Assembly (NCBI RefSeq): GCF_001424645.1
Contig: NZ_LMQR01000001.1
Coordinates: 2,554,621-2,618,620, forward strand
DNA length: 64,000 bases
Reading direction: 5' to 3'
From: Frigoribacterium sp. Leaf415
GTDB lineage: Bacteria > Actinomycetota > Actinomycetes > Actinomycetales > Microbacteriaceae
In this document: piece after piece, positions 58,940-64,000 of the stretch
Layout of the letters: each line of letters begins with the position of its first letter
Numbering within the stretch: position 1 is the stretch's first letter
Notes under the pieces: model-generated
Told to the model about the DNA's origin: nothing
Databases searched by the model: none
What the model saw: the letters and a program-made list of their open reading frames with translations, nothing else
Translations under genes and position numbers: made by a program

Positions 58940-59647
58940 GTGAGCACTCTCACCGAGACCACACGACGCACCGATGCACCGGCACGACGCGACCGCCTGT
59001 GGTCGTTCGTGCAGCTCCCCCTCGCGGGAGCCCTGCTGGCCAGCGTCGTCACCGTGGTGTCGTGGGCCCCCCGCCTGCCCGGCGAGGTGGCCAACCAGTG
59101 GTCCGCAGGTGAGGTCACCACCGTCCGGCCCTTGGCCGTGACGATCGCCTCCGTCGCCGTCCCCGCCCTCGCCGCCTGGCTGCTGCTGGCCCTCGCCCGG
59201 GTGACCAGCGACTCGGTGAAGTTCGGCCACCGGTCGACCGTCGGCGCCCTGGCTGGGCTGACACTCGCACTGACCGGTGCCCTGCCGCTGCTCGTCGCCC
59301 CGTCGCTCGCGACCAGCGACCCCTGGTCGGCACCGGACCCCGGCGTCCTGCCCCTGATCGCCCTCGGTGTGGTCGGCCTGCTGGTCGCGGTCGGGGTAGC
59401 CATCGGGGCGGGTCGACCGGGTGCGACGGGCACGCCGGGCGCGACGGACACCCGGGTCCCGCGGGGCGCGGACACGTCCCGCGCACCTCGGACGATCGGA
59501 GGCGCGGCCGCGGTCGGTGCCGCCCTGGCCGTCGTCGTCCTAGCCGCGCTGACGATCGTGCCGTGGCCTCTCGCCCTCGTCGCCGGAGCGACGGCCGCGA
59601 CCGCCGGGGCCGCACTGCGCGCCCTACGCCGACCGCTGGCAGCCTGA
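58940..59647 (+). CDS. DUF1648-like membrane protein, possible SdpI-type immunity protein
   Basis: A 235-residue protein with five or six transmembrane helices. After helix 1, WAPRLPGEVANQWSAGEV resembles the DUF1648 motif (LPxxxPxHWxxxG) found at the N terminus of SdpI. A hydrophilic Gly/Thr/Arg loop (about 155-190) precedes the last helix pair. GGAGG lies 6 bases before GTG 58940. The weak domain match and the neighbouring sdpCAB-like genes support, but do not prove, an immunity role. Confidence 0.7.
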   Translation: MSTLTETTRRTDAPARRDRLWSFVQLPLAGALLASVVTVVSWAPRLPGEVANQWSAGEVTTVRPLAVTIASVAVPALAAWLLLALARVTSDSVKFGHRSTVGALAGLTLALTGALPLLVAPSLATSDPWSAPDPGVLPLIALGVVGLLVAVGVAIGAGRPGATGTPGATDTRVPRGADTSRAPRTIGGAAAVGAALAVVVLAALTIVPWPLALVAGATAATAGAALRALRRPLAA

Positions 59648-59904
59648 CGCCCCACTGACCGGCAGCGGGCCCGGGCGCACTGACGCCCCGGTCACGCACG
59701 CCCCTGCCCGCGACACGGTGATCACACCGCCGGGCACCACGACCGATGGCGCGCGGTCGCTTCGGCGCGCCCGAGAAGACGACAGACGAGGAGGCGGCCG
59801 GCACGGGGACCGGCCCACGGGCACACGAGGCGGCCGACCGGCCGCCGGGACGGGCGACGACGAGCGATCGACGCCTCAGCGACATCCATCGAAGGAGAAC
59901 GAGA
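59648..59904. promoter_or_regulatory. Gap before sdpC-like gene, with palindrome
   Basis: Contains CGGTGATCACACCG (59716-59729), a near-perfect palindrome that could be an operator. The frame of the next gene stays open back to 59746, but that extension is Arg/Gly/Pro-rich and precedes the signal peptide, so I treat the gap as promoter DNA. Confidence 0.45.
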
Positions 59905-60579
59905 ATGAACGCGAAGAACAAGATCATCACGGTGGCCACCGCAGCAGCGCTGGCCGTCGTCCTGCCCTCGACCGCGGCGGTCGCCACGGGCTGGACCCCC
60001 ACGTCGTCGACGTCGACGACCGAGCAGAGCACCGAGTCGACGGACGGCCGCGAGCTGTTCGGCGCCCTTTACTTCGGCACGGGTGCTCTCGCCGCCGAGC
60101 TCGAGGGCGAGCTCGACGACGCGTCGTACACGGCGTTCCGCGACAGCGTCGCCGAGCAGGGCACCGACCTGACCGCGATCGACACCATCCTCGACGATCT
60201 TCAGGCGTCCGATGCGGCCTACTTCGACGACTTCGCCCGTGAGATGACCTCGGGTGACGTCCTCCGCGTGGAGGCCGCCTTCAGCGCCTCCGCCGGCGAC
60301 TTGGCCGCGTCGGTGGACGAGGCGTCGGTCGTCGACGCCTCGGCTGCCGAGCGCAAGGCGGACCCCGGCATGGCGAACCCGCAGGCCGCCGTACCGGTGT
60401 TCGCGGTGTGGGTCGCGGTCGTGTCGGCGGCAGGTGCCGTCCACGCGCTCACCGCAGCCGTGCAGATGAACGTCGCCTGGACCCAGAACGCCTTCTGGTC
60501 GGCCAACGTCACCTCGGGAGAAGCGCTCTCGACCGAGAAGGGCGTGGTCTCGCTCACCGACAGCCTGTCGGCGTACTGA
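59905..60579 (+). CDS. sdpC: SdpC-like antimicrobial peptide precursor
   Basis: A 224-residue exported protein. Signal peptide (1-27, cleavage near AVA-TG), an acidic helical propeptide (45-155) and a hydrophobic segment at 161-200 (AAVPVFAVWVAVVSAAGAVH then ALTAAVQMNV) followed by a 24-residue tail. In Bacillus subtilis, SdpC has the same plan and the 42-residue toxin is cut from the hydrophobic segment by a route needing SdpA and SdpB. The assignment rests on layout and on the two genes that follow. There is no Cys in the whole protein. AGGAG precedes ATG 59905. Confidence 0.75.
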   Translation: MNAKNKIITVATAAALAVVLPSTAAVATGWTPTSSTSTTEQSTESTDGRELFGALYFGTGALAAELEGELDDASYTAFRDSVAEQGTDLTAIDTILDDLQASDAAYFDDFAREMTSGDVLRVEAAFSASAGDLAASVDEASVVDASAAERKADPGMANPQAAVPVFAVWVAVVSAAGAVHALTAAVQMNVAWTQNAFWSANVTSGEALSTEKGVVSLTDSLSAY

Positions 60580-60599
60580 TCTCTCGCGCACCACACGGA

Positions 60600-60628
60600 C
60601 CGGCCTCCTCGCTCGTCGGGGAGGCCGG
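60600..60628 (+). terminator. Hairpin between sdpC-like and sdpA-like genes
   Basis: CCGGCCTCCTC and GGGGAGGCCGG form an 11 bp stem (wobbles included), followed by CCCCCTT. Probably partial termination, so the precursor is made in excess over the two maturation proteins. Confidence 0.65.
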
Positions 60629-60651
60629 CCCCCTTGACCAGGAGACCTCCG

Positions 60652-61194
60652 ATGAAGATCAGACACCTGCTCGTCCCCGGCACGCTCGTCGTCGTGTTCG
60701 CCCTCTACTCGGGGCTCGCCTCGCTCGAGGAGACCGTGCTCGACCCACCGGGGCTCACCGACCATCGCGCCGACATCATGTCGGTGGCGCCCCAGGGCTG
60801 GTCGTTCTTCACGAAGTCGCCGCGTGACCCGCAGATCGAGCCCTTCGTGGTCGACGGTGACGAGTTGCGTTCGGTCGCGGGGTTCCCGAACACCCGGGCT
60901 GAGAACCTGTTCGGGCTGAGTCGCGAAGGGCGGTCGCAGGGCATCGAGGTCGCCCTGCTCATGACGAGCCTGCCCGAGGCCGACTGGGTCGACTGCGACT
61001 CCCCCGCCCTCGAGGTCTGCTCGTCCGATCTCGTGGCGTCGACCGCGCACCCCGTCGAGAACGTCGTGCCGTCTCCTTCCCTCTGCGGCGAGGTCGTGCT
61101 GGTCGAGTCGACCCCCGTCTCGTGGGCCTACCGGGACCACACGCGACTGGAACGCTCGGCCGTCCGCGGCCTCAGGACGGACGTCTCGTGCTGA
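60652..61194 (+). CDS. sdpA: SdpA-family maturation protein
   Basis: A 180-residue protein with one N-terminal transmembrane helix (7-24) and an outer domain. APQGWSFFTKSPRDP (46-60) is the SdpA signature, and GLSREGRSQGIE follows as in the family. Four Cys in the outer domain may form disulphides. SdpA acts with SdpB to mature the SdpC peptide. AGGAG before ATG 60652 sets the start. Overlaps sdpB by 7 bp. Confidence 0.85.
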   Translation: MKIRHLLVPGTLVVVFALYSGLASLEETVLDPPGLTDHRADIMSVAPQGWSFFTKSPRDPQIEPFVVDGDELRSVAGFPNTRAENLFGLSREGRSQGIEVALLMTSLPEADWVDCDSPALEVCSSDLVASTAHPVENVVPSPSLCGEVVLVESTPVSWAYRDHTRLERSAVRGLRTDVSC

Positions 61195-62195
61195 AGCGCT
61201 TCGACCTCCGCCCGTCGTCCTGGCGCGCCCTGCCCGAGCCCGTCCTCTGGTCGCCCTTCCTCGGTCTCGCGCGGTCCCTGATCGCGCTCGGCAACCTCCT
61301 CACGGTGCTGTTCACGTCGAGCGACTTCCTCTTCCGCCCGGTCGCAGGTCTCGGCTCGTACCCCCTGTGCACGCACGCCGACCGGGCCGGTCTCTTCTGC
61401 GCCATGCGCGGCGACCTCGACGCCGCCCGCGTCGTGGCCGTCGTCGTGCTGGTGGCGGTCATCGTCGGTTTCGCGCCCCAGGTCACCTCGCTGCTGCACG
61501 TCTGGGTCGCCTTCAGCATCAGTTCGAGCATCTCGATCCCCGAGGGTGGCGACCAGATCGCGACGATCATGGCCCTGCTGCTCGTGCCCGTCTGCCTGAC
61601 CGACCCCCGGTGGAACCACTGGTCGCCCGCACGGCCCGGCCTGCGGGCACGACCCTGGCGGACCGGCTTCGCCGTCACCTTCGTGGTGGCGATCAAGCTG
61701 CAGCTCTGCGTCCTCTACTTCTACTCGGGCGCGGGCAAGCTCTTCGTCACCGAATGGGCGGAGGGGACGGCCCTCTACTACATCGTCCAGGGCTTCTTCG
61801 GAGCGAGCGGCCTGCCCCGCCTCGTCCTCACCGAGGTGGCCGGCACGTCGCTCGGTGCCGCGGCCCTGACCTGGGGCACCATGCTGCTCGAGCTGGGACT
61901 GGCGGCCATCCTGCTGACGAGGGGGCGCCTCCGGCTGGTCCTGGCCCTGGCCGGGGTGACCCTCCACCTCGGCATCATCGTGGCCATCGGCCTCTGGAGC
62001 TTCCAGATCACGATGCTCGGCGGACTGCTGCTGCTCGCCCTGCCGTTGCACTCGGCCGCATACCGCGACGGTGCGACGATCCGCGGCATCCTGCGGCCCG
62101 GGGACGACGAACGCCCCCGCACACACGGTGCGGGGGCGTCCGGCGGAACGGGGTCGGATCAGGCGAGGGTCGCGGCGTCGATCACGAAGCGGTAG
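61188..62195 (+). CDS. sdpB: SdpB-family maturation membrane protein
   Basis: A 335-residue polytopic protein related to HTTM/VKGC-like membrane enzymes, with about eight helices. [20 protein letters not shown] is the family hallmark, and [20 protein letters not shown] matches the later conserved helix. GTG 61188 lies inside the sdpA end. Required with SdpA for toxin activity in Bacillus. The last ~30 codons form a hydrophilic tail that runs through the terminator of the convergent dehydrogenase gene. Confidence 0.87.
   Translation: MLKRFDLRPSSWRALPEPVLWSPFLGLARSLIALGNLLTVLFTSSDFLFRPVAGLGSYPLCTHADRAGLFCAMRGDLDAARVVAVVVLVAVIVGFAPQVTSLLHVWVAFSISSSISIPEGGDQIATIMALLLVPVCLTDPRWNHWSPARPGLRARPWRTGFAVTFVVAIKLQLCVLYFYSGAGKLFVTEWAEGTALYYIVQGFFGASGLPRLVLTEVAGTSLGAAALTWGTMLLELGLAAILLTRGRLRLVLALAGVTLHLGIIVAIGLWSFQITMLGGLLLLALPLHSAAYRDGATIRGILRPGDDERPRTHGAGASGGTGSDQARVAASITKR
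62111..62139. terminator. Intrinsic hairpin in the convergent sdpB/dehydrogenase overlap
   Basis: ACGCCCCCGCAC and GTGCGGGGGCGT, a perfect 12 bp stem with loop ACACG. It lies 20 bp past the dehydrogenase stop on the reverse strand and within the last codons of sdpB on the forward strand. Confidence 0.75.
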
Positions 62196-63205
62196 CGCAC
62201 GTCCGACTTGAGGACGCGCTCGTAGGCCTCGTTGATCTGGTCGGCGTCGATCAGCTCGGTCTCGGGCACGATGCCGTGCTCGGCGCAGAAGTCGAGCATC
62301 TCCTGGGTCTCGCGGATGCCGCCGATGGCCGAACCGGCCCAGCTGCGACGGGCGGGGATCAACGCGAACGCGGGCACCTCGAGCGGCTCGGACGGGGCAC
62401 CGACGTTGACGAGCGTGCCGTCGACGGCGAGCAGGCCGAGGTAGGCGCCCATGTCGATCTTCGCCGACACGGTGTTGACGATCAGGTCGAACGAGTTCGC
62501 CAGGTCGGTGAAGGTCTGCTCGTCGCTGGTCGCGTAGTGGGCCTTCGCGCCGAAGCGCAGCGAGTCCTCTTTCTTCGACGTGGTCTGCGACAGCACGGTG
62601 ACGTCGGCGCCGAGTGCGGCGGCGATCTTCACGCCCATGTGGCCGAGGCCACCCATGCCGACGATGGCGACCTTGGTGCCTTCGGTGACGCCCCAGTGGT
62701 GCAGCGGCGAGTACAGCGTGATGCCGGCGCAGAGCAGCGGCGCGACCTTGTCGTAGTCGAGCGACTCGGGGACGCGCAGCACGAAGTCCTCGGTGACGAC
62801 GACGGCCTGCGAGTAGCCACCCTGCGTGACGGTGCCGTCGGCCGGGTCGACGCTCGTGTAGGTGCCGACGTTGCCCTTGGCGCAGTACTGCTCGTCGCCG
62901 CGCTTGCAGTACTCGCACTCGCCGCACGAGTTGACCATGCAGCCGACGCCGACGCGGTCGCCGACCTTGTGCTTGGTGACCTCGGAGCCGACCTCCGAGA
63001 CGGTGCCGACGATCTCGTGACCCACGACCTGCGGGTACTGGATCTCGCCCCACTCGCCGCGGACGGTGTGGATGTCGCTGTGGCAGATGCCGGCGTAGGC
63101 GATGTCGATCATGACGTCCTTCGGGCCGACGTCGCGGCGCTCGATGGTCGTCTTGACGAGGGGCTCGGTGGCGGACGGGGCCGCGTAGGCGTTGACGGTG
63201 CGCAT
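62159..63205 (-). CDS. Zinc-dependent NAD(P) alcohol dehydrogenase
   Basis: A 348-residue medium-chain dehydrogenase of the cinnamyl alcohol/YahK group: catalytic zinc CHSDIHT and GHEIVG, structural zinc [15 protein letters not shown], cofactor motif [12 protein letters not shown], and [11 protein letters not shown] that suggests NADP(H) preference. AGGAG precedes ATG 63205. Likely reduces aldehydes. Ends 37 bp inside sdpB on the opposite strand. Confidence 0.93.
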   Translation of the reverse strand: MRTVNAYAAPSATEPLVKTTIERRDVGPKDVMIDIAYAGICHSDIHTVRGEWGEIQYPQVVGHEIVGTVSEVGSEVTKHKVGDRVGVGCMVNSCGECEYCKRGDEQYCAKGNVGTYTSVDPADGTVTQGGYSQAVVVTEDFVLRVPESLDYDKVAPLLCAGITLYSPLHHWGVTEGTKVAIVGMGGLGHMGVKIAAALGADVTVLSQTTSKKEDSLRFGAKAHYATSDEQTFTDLANSFDLIVNTVSAKIDMGAYLGLLAVDGTLVNVGAPSEPLEVPAFALIPARRSWAGSAIGGIRETQEMLDFCAEHGIVPETELIDADQINEAYERVLKSDVRYRFVIDAATLA

Positions 63206-63341
63206 GGGTCTCCTGGGGGTGGGTTCGGTTCGGGGACGAGGGGCGGGTCGGAACACGGTGCTCGACGACGGGCTCCTCGTCTCCGACGTTACGCTCCCGG
63301 GCCGACCGTGGGAGGCCCTGCCAGTGCCCCCGAGGCGACGG

Positions 63342-63390
63342 CCCGCAGGAGGCGCGGTGCGCGTCCCACCGGCACCGCGCCTCCTGCGGG
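63342..63390. repeat. Perfect inverted pair of the oligomer (19 bp arms)
   Basis: CCCGCAGGAGGCGCGGTGC and GCACCGCGCCTCCTGCGGG form a perfect 19 bp stem with an 11-base loop. It sits in the 328 bp divergent gap between the dehydrogenase and VOC genes; nothing else stands out there. Confidence 0.9.
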
Positions 63391-63533
63391 TGGTCCGGTC
63401 GCGCAGCGCTGACCGTGGGACACGCCTCCGGGTGGGAAAGTGCCCTGACTCGTGGCACGGCGCGCACCGGGCGCGGCGTAGCAAGGGTCGAGACGCTGCA
63501 TCGGGCATTCCGGTGGCGGACGAAGGAGTCGAC

Positions 63534-63890
63534 ATGGCAAGCGGAGTGGCAACAGTGTGGGTGCCCGTGACCGACATGGGGCGGGCGACGGCGTTCTACC
63601 GTGACGCGCTCGGGCTCACGGTGAAAAGCGAGAGCGACGACTGGACCGAGATCGACGCGGACGGCCTGATGATCGGCCTGAACGGGCGCGAAGAGGCCGC
63701 GGCGTCGAGCGAGGGCGGCGCGGTCATCACGTTCCAGCCCGACGGCACCCTCGAGGACGCGTTGGCCGACCTGCAGTCGCGCAACGCCGACGTGACCGGC
63801 ACGATCAGCGAGCACCCGTGGGGCCGCATCCTGCCGTTCAAGGACACCGAGGGCAACGACCTGCAGTTCTACACGCCCCCGACCGACTGA
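63534..63890 (+). CDS. VOC-family (glyoxalase-like) protein
   Basis: A 118-residue vicinal oxygen chelate protein with two beta-alpha-beta-beta-beta units: [19 protein letters not shown] at the N terminus and [19 protein letters not shown] at the C terminus, the latter carrying the usual Glu-free end of resistance/lyase-like members. GAAGGAG precedes ATG 63534. Substrate unknown. Confidence 0.9.
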   Translation: MASGVATVWVPVTDMGRATAFYRDALGLTVKSESDDWTEIDADGLMIGLNGREEAAASSEGGAVITFQPDGTLEDALADLQSRNADVTGTISEHPWGRILPFKDTEGNDLQFYTPPTD

Positions 63891-63910
63891 CGTCGGGGCC
63901 TGCAGGACGG

Positions 63911-63976
63911 GTCGCACCACCGAATGAACGTCGCACCGCCCAAACGCGCGGTGCGACGTTCATTTCGTGGTGCGAC
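63911..63976. repeat. Intergenic palindrome, family B copy 4 (66 bp)
   Basis: Outer GTCGCACCAC/GTGGTGCGAC and inner ATGAACGTCGCACCGC/GCGGTGCGACGTTCAT. Twenty bases after the VOC stop; closely matches copy 1 in length and plan. Confidence 0.88.
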
Positions 63977-64000
63977 AGGACGACAGGGTGCGGCATGCCG

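Noticed and set aside
59746..59904. Upstream in-frame extension of the sdpC-like gene
   Set aside because: It would place 53 basic residues before a good signal peptide, and a clear ribosome site exists for ATG 59905.
61128..63920. 930-codon reverse frame spanning the dehydrogenase and sdpB
   Set aside because: The dehydrogenase is in another frame (62159-63205); this frame is antisense or out of phase throughout.

Overview
This 64 kb window comes from the chromosome of a very GC-rich actinobacterium (about 72% G+C by eye). The mycothiol-type arsenate reductase, LAxTG-type sortase signal, leaderless regulator genes and gene order style point to Microbacteriaceae; the genus is an inference and is not proven here. 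I saw no rRNA, tRNA, CRISPR array, integrase or transposase.

Layout. 1-10300 is a purine and amide salvage block: an AtzH-like/amidase fusion, an acetamidase/formamidase, uricase, guanine deaminase, UraH, UraD, a two-gene xanthine dehydrogenase-like enzyme and a purine permease, which together would take guanine/xanthine through urate towards allantoin. 10589-11913 is the mtnN-luxS pair (S-adenosylhomocysteine detoxification, AI-2). 12427-13965 holds an aldo/keto reductase and a SRPBCC protein. 14091-21314 is a LacI-regulated sugar locus with a GH42 beta-galactosidase and an ABC importer that lacks its own ATPase. 21512-25303 carries arsenate reductase, an ECF sigma factor with a coupled membrane partner, and NhaA. 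25377-30117 holds an FBP/FusB-type protein and an MMPL transporter with its TetR regulator. 30311-33971 holds a winged-helix regulator/membrane protein pair, two SDR oxidoreductases and a TetR regulator. 34153-36050 has VapBC and a CmtR/CDF metal resistance pair with a perfect palindromic operator. 36066-39382 has a sortase-anchored acid phosphatase, a secreted protein and a LuxR-type regulator. 39551-45171 is a two-component system divergent from a MacAB-like export operon. 45182-47297 is a coupled regulator/small protein/aldo-keto reductase trio. 47473-55178 is a phosphonate uptake and catabolism operon (PhnD, PhnC, a fused double PhnE, and HpnW/X/Z-type enzymes). 55432-56930 holds a tail-anchored protein and a DMT transporter. 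57272-62195 looks like an Sdp-type peptide toxin island (SdpC, SdpA and SdpB homologues preceded by a DUF1648 protein and a CPBP protease). 62159-63890 ends with a zinc alcohol dehydrogenase and a VOC protein.

Two genome-scale patterns overlie the genes. First, a short oligomer, GGAGGCGCG (often inside CAGGAGGCGCGG), occurs about 55 times on both strands, inside and between genes, roughly tenfold above my composition-based estimate. Second, several families of 58-94 bp imperfect palindromes sit in intergenic spaces: four copies of an exactly 60 bp element, four of a second family, three of a third, two of a fourth that bracket a regulator cassette, and an 84 bp exact duplication with hairpins upstream of luxS. 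No mobiliser for them is visible in the window.
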